DNA of 64,000 bases from Ficedula albicollis (lineage: Eukaryota; Chordata; Aves; Passeriformes; Muscicapidae), in NCBI RefSeq assembly GCF_000247815.1, contig NC_021675.1, forward strand, positions 66,359,040-66,423,039, given 5' to 3'. Made by a program: the position numbers and the translations under genes. Below, piece by piece: positions 12,001-24,300 of this stretch; within the stretch, counting starts at the first letter, position 1, and every line of letters starts with the position of its first letter. The notes under the pieces are model-generated. The model had not been told where the DNA came from and did not search any database. It worked only from the letters and a program-made list of their open reading frames with translations.

Positions 12001-14075
12001 TTAAAATATCTAGCCTTCAATTTAAGGTTCTGAGCTATTTTCTGTTAAATACAAATGTTCCATGTATAGTGATTCATTTGAAACAAAGAAGTAGCAACAA
12101 AGGAGTATTTTAAAATGCTAAGAATATGTAGTATTTTAAAGGAAGATTGCCACCAGCTACACTTAGTGTTTTCTGCAGAGTTTAAGATACTTTGTGTTAA
12201 ACTTAGTGAAGGTAGCTGGTACAGATTGCATTTGCAAGGATACAGCAGGGGATCAATGGGAAAGATTGTTTCATGAATTTGAGCTTACCTGTGTTTCAGT
12301 GGAGGCTGATCCAAGAGGTTGAATATCTGTCTGTTCCTGTTATGTGAGCTTTTTAAATTACTAATTTGTTTTCTTTTGAATAGGAATATGATGGAGCATT
12401 TCCAGAAAATCAATAGGATTCCCACGTAAGTATTTTTAGGTTCTTCAGTCGTGGCTGTTCATTTATCCAGTGGGAGTATTCCAAGAGCTTTCTGTCTCAA
12501 AATGTGTTGAAGTGCCAAGTGGGAGGGAGTGAAGTGGTTTGTCTCTGAAGCTCTGGGCCATGGAGAGCAGTACCACTGATGAACTCAGGAATGCAAGTCA
12601 GTCTGAGCAGGACTCCCAAACATCTGGCTTCCCACATGCTCAGCAATATTCCAGTATGCTCTTAACCAAGCACAGGTGTTCCAGAGGTGCCTGGATTTCT
12701 GAAGACAAGTTTATCAAGTCAAATGCTAAATCTTAGGTGACTCCCTGTTAGGCTACACCAGCTTGCTTGTCTCAGGATTCTGGAGGGAGGAATTGTTTGA
12801 AGTAGAACACAGCTTGTAAGGAATAATAATAGGTTTTGTTTGGGTGTGGGGTTTTTTTTAAATAAAGTTGGAGCTTGCCCCAGTCAACACCATGAGGGTG
12901 TGTGGTACCAAAGGCTGCACACCTAGTGGCACTCTGTGCCTGCTCTCCTCTGCTGGGACAGGAGCTCCCAAACTTACCCCACAGCCTTCCCTCTGTACCA
13001 GAGGGGGAGGTCCTGGCAGGAGCAGAGATGGACTGGTTGATCTGAAAATGTCACCTCTTCTCTCTAAAACACGGGCTGTGAGTTAATGGGCACCTCTCCT
13101 GTGACCCTGAGAACAGTCACCCTTTGCCTTTGCAGTGACAAGGTGATGGACGAGTTCTTGAACTGTGCTAAGCAAACCAATTGCCCAGATGAGGCAATTA
13201 AGATGGTAAGGTTGGCAGCATCCCTTGGGCTGTTATCATCTCAAAGGCTGAAAAGCAGAACGGAGGAGGAATTTGAACTCTCTGAAACACAGAAGTAAGT
13301 TGGAATATTTAATGTCACTGCTGAAGGGGTACAGTAGACAGAGTCTTGGAGGGGCAATCTTTGGAAAGGCTTCTCTGACAAAGGAGCAGACAACTGGCTT
13401 CAGAAGGATGTGCTGCTGTGTTGACTCCAGGACTGAAACGGCCCCTCAGTTTCTGATTCCATGCTGTATCCATCCCACCTAGGAGGGAAGGGGATTTTCC
13501 ATGGTGGGGTTGGCCTTATCTACTGCTCAGTCCTGCTACCACCTTTCTTGCCTGGAATATTTTCCCAGCTGGGTCGGGCTATCTGTGAAGACTCTGCTGC
13601 AGCCCAGTAAAAGCAGGGGGGTGGTACAGGATAGCCCTGCATGTGGTTGCCATGACCTGCTTGTGGTCACCTTTCACTGCACTGCTGCAGCCAAGCCCAG
13701 ATGATCCTCAGATGGTGATCAGGGCTTCAAGGACCACAGTTTGGAGCCAGGTGTGCTCCAAGGGAATAAATCCAAGCCCAGCACCCCTGGCAGCTGCCTC
13801 ACCACTTTGGGGGGAACTGAAGGAGTTGGCTTTTCCAAGAGGATGTGCTTCCACCAAATGCTGGGTGCACTTGTCCTTTGAGGACAGTAGGCATTAGACA
13901 GCCCATAATGTTCTGTGTTTGCCTTGTGTTTCGGGATTTCTCTTTTCAAGCAGAAGGCACAGCAGGTGAGTGATGACTGATCTGTCTGACACACAGGAAG
14001 GCACTGGAGAGTATCAAGTGCGACGGTGACAGCAGCGACAGTGACAGTGACAGCAGTGACAGTGACCGTGAGTAA
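20..14075 (+). CDS. PTCD3: PTCD3, mitoribosomal small-subunit PPR protein mS39 (5' part outside window)
   Basis: Pentatricopeptide-repeat protein of the mitochondrial small ribosomal subunit (mS39), needed for mitochondrial translation; it acts in the matrix. Coding exons: 20-65, 772-840, 1270-1374, 1763-1886, 2535-2647, 3053-3126, 3434-3521, 3611-3671, 3950-4032, 4695-4839, 5463-5513, 6965-7048, 8114-8142, 8422-8525, 9229-9307, 9399-9489, 10255-10340, 11407-11555, 12384-12425, 13136-13294, 13997-14075. All have AG/GT borders and matching phases, giving 619 residues and a TAA stop. Human PTCD3 is about 689 residues, so only about 65 N-terminal residues are missing. Recognisable segments include [44 protein letters not shown] and AGRTQDAW. 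The PPR-like helices lie mainly in exons 3434-5513. Exon 2535-2647 ends in a Glu-rich stretch. The C-terminus is a Ser/Asp repeat ([13 protein letters not shown]) like the human tail. Exon 6965 is the second copy of a tandem duplication; the first copy is truncated. Confidence 0.95.
3740..3883 (+). ncRNA. SNORD94: C/D-box snoRNA SNORD94 (U94) in a PTCD3 intron
   Basis: This lies in the intron between PTCD3 exons 3611-3671 and 3950-4032. The C box is GTGATGA (3747-3753) and the D box is CTGA (3874-3877). The flanks CATGGC (3740-3745) and GCCATG (3878-3883) are perfectly complementary and form the terminal stem. The D box is 72 nt from the next exon, the usual spacing for intron-processed C/D snoRNAs. 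GCGCAGGGG (3757-3765) is complementary to CCCCUGCGC of U6 snRNA, and a D'-like CGGA follows at 3768. Counting five nucleotides upstream of CGGA lands on the base that pairs with U6 C62, the site U94 is known to guide. The 144-nt length fits the unusually long human SNORD94 (about 137 nt), which also lies in PTCD3. It should be released from the PTCD3 intron by splicing and exonucleolytic trimming. Confidence 0.9.
5731..6976 (+). repeat. Tandem duplication (unit about 647 bp) carrying a PTCD3 acceptor and partial exon
   Basis: Positions 5731-6329 recur, apparently unchanged, at 6378-6976. The 48-bp linker (6330-6377) is itself another copy of the start of the unit. Both copies end in the acceptor CCACAG and the first 12 nt of PTCD3 exon 6965-7048. 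Only the second copy continues into the full exon and a donor. Read from the upstream acceptor, the partial exon meets TGA just after the duplication breakpoint. Confidence 0.93.
7777..7830 (+). repeat. A-rich simple repeat
   Basis: Runs of A interrupted by single C or CC within a PTCD3 intron. It may be the tail of an old insertion, but no element was recognised next to it. Confidence 0.7.
7825..8016. repeat. Two-copy tandem duplication, period 104 bp
   Basis: 7825-7912 is repeated at 7929-8016 with only a few substitutions. It lies in a PTCD3 intron, just upstream of the 29-nt exon 8114-8142. Confidence 0.9.
9829..10003. repeat. Two-copy tandem duplication, period 88 bp
   Basis: 9829-9916 recurs at 9917-10003 with two substitutions and a 1-bp deletion. 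It lies in a PTCD3 intron. Confidence 0.9.
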
Positions 14076-14850
14076 CTGTCCCTCTTGCCTTCCTCTTGGG
14101 AAAACTGGCAGCAACCATTGCCATGGTACCAGGAGGCTTTGGGAGCAGTGGAATTACTGAAGGAATGGCTTCTGAGAGGGGCTGCAGCACTGATGAACGC
14201 TCTGAGTGTACTGACACAGTCCTCATGTGCCAGCTGGAAGCTGTTAAATCTTCTTGGTGATGTGGAACACAGCCTGGGCTACCCCAGGTCTCCTCCCCAG
14301 CACCCCTGCAAGAGCTGGCTTCTGATAAACAGCATCACTGAGGGAGGAGGGCTGCAGGGAGGGGGGTGCTGTGCACCCTGGAGGCTGCTCAGGCAGGCTC
14401 AAGACTTCCACAGCTTGAGCAAGACTTCTCGTGGGCCTCCTGTCACTCGACCCTGCACCAGATGTAATTTCTTTTCATCTACTGAAATACCGAGTTTACT
14501 CTGAATGTGAACACTGAAGTAATGCAATACTCAGCACCTGTGGTGTTATTCCTTTTGGTGTTTTGGAACAGGTGTTGGGAGTGTAGATGTTATATTACAC
14601 TTTGTACAGGTGGAAACTGTCTCTAATAAATGGCTGACATTAAAGCTGGCTGTATACTGATAATCCTTGAGCAAAAACTATGTTTGCCTTTCTGTTAGAA
14701 ATTCCTGGTGTTGTAGAACTATAGCAGAGCAGCTCTGACAAGAAGCCTACCAGGGCAGAAATCTAGGATGTGCTCTGATACCAGTTTTGTACATATCCTG
14801 TACTCAAAAATGGGTTAATTTTTTTTAATGCTGTAAAAATTAATAAATCA
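14076..14850 (+). other. PTCD3: PTCD3 3' UTR with two poly(A) signals
   Basis: Follows the PTCD3 stop codon (14073-14075). AATAAA occurs at 14625-14630 and again at 14842-14847. The first implies cleavage near 14650. No other feature is visible in this stretch. Confidence 0.75.
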
Positions 14851-14984
14851 CATCAGTGAATTCTTGCTGTCTTGCTCCTTGAAAGAGGTGAATTAGAGTT
14901 TTAACTCTTCAGGTCATAGAAAAAGACTGAGCTTTGTACTGCCCAGCTGTAGTTGATGTTTAAACAGGAGACTTAAACAGCAGG

Positions 14985-15337
14985 AGCAAGTGGTTGAAAG
15001 TCTTGTTTTATTCAGCTGACAAAGTGGCAAATGATTAATGGCAGGTTACAAACATTATTTTGGTTGGATCACAAGCCCACTTGGTAAGATGGGGAAACAT
15101 TAATTCTTACACAAATTGTAGGGAAGCTTCCTGAAGTTGGTTGTCATGTCAACTCAAAAACCAATAAAAATACAACAGGTGGTGAAATTAAATACAGTGC
15201 AAGGAAACAAGACGGTACCCGTGCTCTGATTTACTGCTTCCAGCCCCTGCCAACAGCTCTGTTTGAACCCTCAGGAGATGATGGGATTGCTCTCTGGCAC
15301 AGAACAGCTGAACTGCCTCCAAAGCTCCAATCCTAGC
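14985..15337 (-). other. IMMT: IMMT 3' UTR with poly(A) signal
   Basis: Downstream of the IMMT stop on the minus strand. TTTATT at 15007-15012 reads AATAAA in the IMMT sense. The PTCD3 and IMMT transcripts converge here, with their predicted ends only a few hundred bases apart at most. Confidence 0.7.
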
Positions 15338-18300
15338 TCACTGCACTTGAGTTGTTCCCACCCCCACCGCACTGGCGTACGCTGTCAAGATATCCACAAT
15401 CTGTTTGGTTTCCAGGGTCACGCGCGCCTCCGTGAGCCAGTCGTGTGCCACCCTCCTGGGCTCTCCTCGTAACTGGTTGACAAATTTGGCCGCCAGCTCC
15501 AGATCTCCGTGCTCGATGCAGTAGGAGGCGTAAGACAGTAACTTAAACGTGTCGAGGTCGTCGGGGCTGAGCTCAGCCGGCGGCTTCAGCTGCTGAGGGT
15601 GGAACAGCAGCATGGACTGCAGGTAGGACAGGAAGTACTGGTACAGGCTGTTCCTGGTCTCGTCGATCATGGCCACTCGCTTTGCCAGTTTTTGGACGGT
15701 GTGGAAGCGCGCTCGGAGCGCCTCCTCGCTGTACACGCCCCGCGTCAGCGACTCCTGCGGCAGAGCTGCTGTTAAGGCTTCCGTGAAGGCGTTGTCGGCG
15801 CAGCTGGCCCTGATGGCCTTCACCGCGCTGCCCAGGGGCTCCGTGGGACTGTCCCCCGTGCCCGATCTCATGCAGTATTTGAGCGCTTCCACCGACAGCC
15901 ACAGCTGATGGGCCTTCCTGGCCTCCTCCTCTGCTGCTGCGTGACCTGCGAGGGAAGCCAAGAAGGGACTCTCAGTTTGGCGCACACGGCTTTGAGAACA
16001 AGCAGCAACGTCCATCCCTCCCCACCCTCTGCTTTCCAGAGCAGCAAATGCTCTAAAGCAAGCCTGTCCCACAGTTCTGAGCCAGAATAAGACAACTTTT
16101 GGAAGAACCACCTTGGACTTGCTCATCTGGGATTTGCTGGGTGCTCAGCAGTGTGAGCTACATGCCTAAGCCTGGGTGACACCCCAGTTTGGGCAAGGGG
16201 CCTTAGGGGAACACAGTTTTAATACTTAAAGAAAGAGGAATTCATTGCTCACTCTCGACTGCTTGTTCAATTCCCTTCAGCCTGGCGTAGGCAGTGTTTA
16301 TGTCCAAGGTGAAGTTGTCCAGCTGTTCCTGAGAAAGGCGTCTGAACTGCATCTCCTGTTCACTGAGCTTCTCCGATAGGTTCTGAAACAGTGCAATACA
16401 AGTAACAGAAACAGCTGGTTAATAATACTTACCTTATTTTTAAGACACATTTCTATAAATCTGTTGTCCTTGCTAGGGCCAATGCATATAGTAAATACAA
16501 TATACCAGTAAGAAACCTTGTTGGAGTGAATTTAACAGTTACTGGACTTGTGTCAGAAATCTGACACGTATAGCAAAAGCTTTTCAGACCAGTCTGAATA
16601 AAACCTACACAGTGAGGCACTCTGTATCACCTCCAGGTAAGCTTGCTTCCCTCCTCAGCCCGCATTTCCATCCCCTGGAACTTGTTTCAGGACTCTTGTA
16701 ATTTGAAACCTGTGCTGTGAAAGGGTTTAAATATCCCTTTAATTCCCCTGGGGACTCCTCTCCCTTACCTGCTCAAATTCCACCTTCAGATCCTGCTCCT
16801 GGATCTTCAGGACATCTCTGAGGTGCTCAGTGTGGGCAGCAGCCTGGCGCCGGAGCTGGGTCCGCATTTCGTTCTCCATCACCTCCCGCACCTCTTCCAC
16901 CTGGACACAGGAGGGGTTAATGCACCACTGCTGCTCAGCTGCTTGTCACACACTCACAGCATCACATCAGTGATTACTGAGGGTACATGTCAGAGCAGGG
17001 GCACTGACAGACCTGGCTTTCATCATAAAGATCTGCTGAGATTCAGTTTTACAGCTGAGCCTTTTCCTAAAGATGTTACAGAAGAGATTTGTGGTTCACC
17101 ATGTGAGTAACTGCTGGTTACTTAGTAGGCACTTACTGTATTTTTTATTTTGATAGCTGCACCAACATGTCAAATCAAACACTCAAACACTTTTGGAAGC
17201 TGGTTTATAAATGAGCTTCCAAACAAAATAGACTTTACCTTTTCCATACATGGCCCTATAATGGCCATACAAAGTCAGACCCAACACTGAAATTTTTCTT
17301 ATTGAGGGTCATGAGGCACTGGCACAGACTGCCCAGAAAAGCAGTGGCTGCCACAACCCCTTCCCAAGATCATGTTGGGTCAGGCTTGGAGCAGCCTGGT
17401 CTAGTGGAAGGTGTCCCCTGCCCATGGCAGGAGGTTGGAACAACGTGATCTTGAAGATACCCAAATCATTCTAGGATTTACTCTGAACCAGTAATCCTAT
17501 CTCCAACAGGAGGCAAGTAACTTCACAAAGTCCTTCCCTGTATGGTTTTACTATTCTAACTTTCGAGCAGTTTCCTTGGTCAGTATCTCCTTTTCATATT
17601 TAGCCTGGGGGGGTCACCCATGTGAAGTCTCCCACTATCCAGAACATCCCAGTTGTCCCTCTGGACATTACCATTAACTATTCTACCTTCTTTCTGAGCC
17701 AAGGATTTAACCACGTGCTTTAGGCCACTTTACCTTCTTCTCCTGTTCTAGTTCAATCTCATTTTTGTGACGCTCCAGCGCTTTGGCCACAGCTGCCTCA
17801 AATACTTTGTTATCTTCGAGTTTCTGCTTCTCCAGGGCAGACTCGATGTGCTGCTGCTCGCGGACGCGCTGCTCCGCCAGCTCCTTGTTCAGCTGGTCGA
17901 TGCGCCGGTGGGCGTGCGCGATCAGCGAGTTCAGGTCATCCGTGGACAGCTGCCCAGCTAAAGGAAACACAGGCTGTGAGGAGGGACTGGAAACCACAGG
18001 GAACTGCTGCAGAGCCCCCCTGCCTCCCACTCAAGCGCTCTGGGGCTCCAAAGGGTTACTGACGGTGAGCTTGTTCTAGTGAAGGTCTCTGAGCACTTCA
18101 AGCTCTTGAGCTGTGCTAATGCCCACCCGAGACCACTTTCTGAACTGTATCTTCATTCCAGGAGAGAAATTATCTTGGTTTCTTCTGAATTATTTTACTG
18201 TATTATTACTTTCATAGCCATGTTACACTCAGAGATTGTCAACAGCTCTGTCATGGTTTTTAAACCACCAGATGTTTTCCCCTCTGCCAGCACACAGAGC

Positions 18301-21300
18301 AGCAGGGAATGCCACTGTGAGGGACAGAGAGAATTACGTTTTCTCTTCAACAGTCCTCCAGATCAACTGCTCCTAATCAGATTCCTTACCCCAGACTGTA
18401 CCTTTCAGGTTTTGCTACTCAGAGGGCAGCACAATTCACAAGCACATTGTACCTGGGAGAGGACACAAGCTAGCCCTGCAGCACTTGGTGATCTGAGAAG
18501 GGCTTTGTAAAATGCAGCAGCTCATTTTGCACTGGCTGCCAGCTAAACCATCTGTATGGAAAGCTGGGGCTACTTGGAAAGCATTCCTGCAGGGTCTAAA
18601 GCAAGCAAGATTTCACAGTCCAGTCACCTTGGTGTTGAGTGCTGGACAAAAGACTGGTAGAGGAGGACTTGGAGCAGTGGTGCTCATTGTCCAGTGGGAA
18701 AGCTAACCAAGCTCAGCTGCTGGATTAACAGTGTTACAAAAAGATCAGTTTGGCAGCACCAAGCTCAGCTGTTGGATTAACAGTGTTACAAAAAGATCAG
18801 TTTGTGGTTTAACCCAAATGTGCAAAATGACTTGAAAGGATCCCAAGGCATACCTGAGTCTGAAATGTTCTAGGAATGCCACATTTCACCCTTTGTTGAT
18901 AACTGTAACTTAAAGCCATGCCCCACACAAGGAAGGACAAAGAGAAGAGATAACTTTCAAGGGACCCACACAAGTGACAGTAACTCACCTAAGTCAGTTA
19001 TCTCTGCAACAGAAAAAAGTTGGGAAAGTTAGTGCACATTCACTACAGCAAGGAAGTCATGCAAAAGTAAAACAGAAAACTAAGAGCTTATCTACAGTGA
19101 CTTAAACATGAGACCAAGTCCTTAGGAATTCAGGAAGAACAGAATGTGGAGGACAAAAGTCTCTGTATTACAGGCAAGATGTAGCCCAAGACACCCCAAC
19201 CACTAAAATCACCCTTGGACACCCACAGATGAACACTTGACTTCAGCCAAAGCAAGGAACAGAAGTTTGAAGTAGGAAAGTGCAACAGGACACTGAAAAT
19301 TTTAGTCTGAGATTTTCAGGTTCTCACAAACAGAAGCAGTTGTCAAGAAACAAACTCCCCAGTGCCAGTGAGAGTCAGGGACCCCAGCAAGTCTGTCCCA
19401 TGTGCTTCAGCAGGGACACCAGTAAGGAATGGGGCACCTGGAAGCTACCAGGAGCTTCCCTTTCTTCCCACAGAAGGGCAGTGATCACAAAACCCAAGAT
19501 TTTATCTTGTGCAAGGAAAGGAAGCTCCATCCCCAGAGAGCCTAAATAAGTTTTTTTTTTCTTCAGAACTAATAATGCCCCAAAAGCAAACTGCACAAAC
19601 AATTTCTCCACATATACTGAGGTTAGCTGTTTTTAAAATGAGAACCATTCCAAAGGTTTGGTGTATTCATTTAGCCAGGAAAATTATTTTGTGGACTAAG
19701 GTCCACATTCCTAAAGCATAAAGTGGCATTAAGAAAATCTGTTGTAATTCTGCATTGTATACTTCAAGAAAAATATTAAGGCAATACTTACACCACTTTT
19801 TTTTTTCAAATGGCAGTTATTACTTCTATTAAAAAATCTATAACTTGGAAATAAAGCCTTAACAGCTGCCTCTGAACACATCAGCCAGAAAAGTCTGAGA
19901 TCACTTAGTACATTTATGTTAAACTGTGTTACTGTGTCAAGTTTAGTTCAGAAATAAAATGTACTGGGGCAGGCAGGGTATGAACAATGAAACCTCTCTG
20001 TTTCAGTGATGATATAGAAAAATTCAGGGAGTTCTCTGTCACCCAATAACAACGGTGTTTTATAATAGCTCTAATCACAATGTCAACCAAGTATTTGATT
20101 ACTGATTAACAGAGATTTGACTGAAATCTGGAATGACCTGGCTCCTTTCCTGAAATACCAGGGAGAGGAGAGATGTTCATACAACCAATATGGTTATTTA
20201 TCACACAAGAGCTACGTTTTGTGATACTTCCCATACAGCACAGATAGAACTAATTCTCTTCATAACACCTGCTTTAGATTGTTTAATTTAGTTGTGAAAT
20301 CATTTTCACTCCAGACCAATCAAATACTGTGAAAATTTGAAAACTGAGATGCTGGACATTGAGTGGTCATGCACTACAAACCACAGTGCAAGGAGCACAA
20401 GGTGACACCACAGTGGAGACTTACTCATCCCCTTCCAGCCAGGCTTCACGTCGGGGGTGATGCTGTCAAGCTCCCGCTGGAACTCCTCTCTGGCTTTAGC
20501 CACCAGCTCATGGTACTGAGCCACAATCTTGGCTTCAGATTGTGCTGCCTGAACCTGGAGCAAATAAGGATGAGATTAATTTGTTTTTCAAGGCAAGGAT
20601 TGAAATTGAAGGCACGTATAATTTAAAGCCAAGCCCTGGGATACTGGCACATATCAATCCCCAGCCCAAACAGGCAAACTCACCTGGGAGAGCACAAAAA
20701 CCCACCCTGTGATATTAAATCTCTCTTACACAATAATTTTTTGCTGGAACTATCACAAATCCATTTTGCCTCACATGCCCACTTTAACTACACAGCCAGT
20801 CTGCAGCCCGGACAGGACCAAGAATATCTTGAATTTAGTTTATATCTTAAAACATCTCCTTTTCTCTGCTCCCTTTGAATTCAGTTCATATCTTAAAACA
20901 TCTCCTTTTCTCTGCTCCCAGCCATCATACAGGCCTAGTAAGAGGTGCCTGTGATTGCTGCCATCCTCAGTGAGTTCCCATGTTCCCACTATCAGGCTAT
21001 ATTCACTCTAAACATGCCTGATGAATTACCAGCTGTCCTGCAAAGGGAGACAAACTTCAGCTTTACATTTCTTTCCCAGTCTTCTAAACTGCAAAGTGAT
21101 TTACCACCAAGTCACTAGCACATGTTGAACTCCTCCCTAACCTTGTGGTAAATTACTTTGAAATCAAGTGGGAAGAATTGGAAGTTGCCAACAGAAAGGA
21201 CTGGCACCATCGAGCCATGTGGAGACTCTTTCAGGACAGAGTTCAAGTTCTCATGAAGACCTTGCCATGTCTGATTACTGGCAATATAACCAGCTCAAAG

Positions 21301-24300
21301 CCTGAGTACAAGAGGGTGGATTTACAATTCACAATGCACTGCAAGTGGTCACAGCAGTGAGCCTGTCTGAGCTGAAAAGTGTTTGGACAACATTCTCAGG
21401 CACAGGGTGGGATTCTTGGGGTGTTCTGTGCAGGACTCAATGAGGACTCCTGATATGTCCCTTCCAACTCAGCATATTCTGTGATTCTGTGAAGTATCTC
21501 ACCCCTTGCAGAGGATTTGGGAATGGGTGGTCTGCACAAGCTGCCAAGGAGTCCCTACTCTAGAGGCAATGATAAACAGTCTGAGGAAGCTTTACCTTTT
21601 TCACTACATTGTCCAAGTCCACAATCATATGATGGAGATTTTCTTCTGCAGCGACAATGTGAGGTTTGGCTCCTGCCAGCTGAGACTTCTTGGCCCTCTC
21701 GATGACACCCTTCATGTTCTCTAACTCCTCTCTGAAAAGAGAAGCAGCTGCTAAGTGTAACACATACAGGGCTCATCACCCCAATGAAAATTTACTTTAT
21801 GCTGTTGGTATTCACAGGAAGAACTACTGGGTAACTCTACTGGTGCTTCCTATCTACCAACTCTAAAATGCTTTGACTAAGGATTATTTTTTTTCCCACA
21901 GCCTGAAACCTAAAGATGTCAGTGTGGCTATTCCATGTAAAATGAGATTTATTTATACTGCAATTAGTACTCAGGATTTAGCTGGAGGGAAGATGGAAGT
22001 TCACTGAATAGAGTTAGTATTAGTAAAATTAGGTTAGAATTAGACAGCAGACATTTCCAGGAAGGAAACATTTTTAATATAGATGGCTTACGCTTGCAGA
22101 AGTGTTTTGGACATGGTGACTGGTGGAGATTAATGAGGATGGGAGAGAATTTATAGGGCTCTGTAAAGATAGATTATGGGTTTTTGTAATTAGGGAAGAA
22201 ATGCTTTCCTCCAGCACAATTGGAAATCAAGGAAAAAGTGAAAAAATGTTCCAATTAAACTAATGGAGGTTTCCAATGACCTCATTAGAATAAGGAGCAA
22301 GCTTTAAAATAAGTAAATTAGGAAAATAAATAAAAGCAAAGATATCCAGTAGAGCAATAGAAAATGAAAGCTGGTGCATGTGGGGTTTGCATTAGCTTTG
22401 TTTTAACAATGAAACCTCAACTACACCTCCCACTAATTTTAGTCAGCACAGCAACATCAAAGATAAGGAATGTTTATAATGTGATAGCAACCATGCAGCT
22501 TCAGGGATGATGTTACCCTCTTGGCCTTAGAAGCATCAAAGGGTTTCCAAATTTATTTTTAACCTCATTACAAGGGCATCTTGGAGATACTGTTTGTAAT
22601 TCTATTTCTGCTCCTTCAGAGCCCACAGACCATACTTGGGGAACATCAGCACAGGTGATACAGACCCCTGGATGGAAGCAGTGCTGCTGTTCAGAATTCA
22701 AGTTTTTCTTAGGCTCAGTAAAAAAACTAATTGCTTAGAAGCAGTTCTGTGGACACAGGAACTGCCAAGGGATGCTGCAAGGTTTAATTTTTTCATTACA
22801 ACTAAAACAAGCTGGTGATGTAAGTGACTCAATACACAGACTGCAGACATGGAGTCGTCCTCAAACAGTTGGGGTTGGAAGAGACTTTAAAGATCATATC
22901 ATTCCACCCCTGCCATAGACAGGGACACCTTCCAGTGGAACAGGTCACTCAGAGCCCCATCCAACCTAGCCTGGAACACGCCCAGGGATGGGGCAGCCAC
23001 AGCTTCTCTGAGCAAACTTCTATGAGCAAACTCACCACCCTTACAGGGAAGAATTTCTTCCTAATATCCAATCTAAATCTACCCTCTGTCAGTTGAAGCC
23101 ATTCCCCTTATTCTGCCCTTGTAACAAGTCACTTCCCAGCTCTCTTGTAGCCCTTTTTGGTGCTGGGGTGCTTGAAGGTCTCCCCATAGCCTTCTCTTCT
23201 CCAGGCATGCTTGAAGGTCTCCCCAGAGCCTTCTCTTCTCCAGGCTCAAGTCCTTACAATAGGTTTATTATTAACCAAATTATTCAACAATAACACTAAA
23301 AGGACTGTGGATTAATTTTTTTCAACATATTACTTGAATTTACCAGCACTTTATGTTAGTACTAAGGAGATAAACAAGTTCTTAAAAAGAACAGGACTGT
23401 TTCAGACTCTCTGGTACAGGAGGACTTTGTGCACAGGCACCCAAGGTTTGCACATGTCAAATTAAAATGCTCATGCTAATGAGTATAAAACCATTTTTTG
23501 ATTTGGCACAAACAGATCATTCAATAGGAACACATATTGACTCCATACTTTCTAGAAACTCATCTAGTGTTTGCCAGCAATGTAAGCACTGAGCAAAGCT
23601 TACATGAGCAATGTAAGTTATTACTCCAAGACTTAAATCAAGCAACTCACTTGGCTTTCAGAAGGGTGTCAGTAGCTTCATCCACTGCCCTCCTCCGGTC
23701 CTTCAGCGCCTCCTCCAGCGTGCGCCACTGGGAGGATTTTTTCCCCCCGGCATCCTGGGAAGCACAGATTCCTCATTAGGGTCATTGCAATCACTCAACA
23801 AGACAGTTACCATGGAGTGGCAGCCTGCAGAGATTCACATGTCGCTGAACATTGCCCTCAAACTGAGCACCATTCTTGTGTTTTTCAAGAGCACAGCTTG
23901 AAACATTACAAGTGATGTTTCTCTTCCAACATTTTGTTTTGGTTTTGTTTAATTCTTAATGTTTGTTTTTTTCCTGAGCCACAGGGAAGGACTTACATGA
24001 GGATCAATGTACGGTGCAAAATCTATTGTGGGGAAATCTCCTCATGCATTAAAGTATGTTAATACTTTAAAATTGCTTTTAAGCTTAATACTTAAAGTAG
24101 CATAATACTTTAAAGTTGGTTGATTTTAAATTAGGCTTAGTAATTAAGCTTAAAAGCAATATCTTAAGGCAGTTATTTTACTAACAACTAGATTAAGTCT
24201 TGAGTGTTTGGTTGGTTGCCCATGTCCCTACTAATTGATTAACAACTGAATTTTATCTCTGCTCCAGAACTGAATGGGCAGTGGCAGATCCACACAAACC

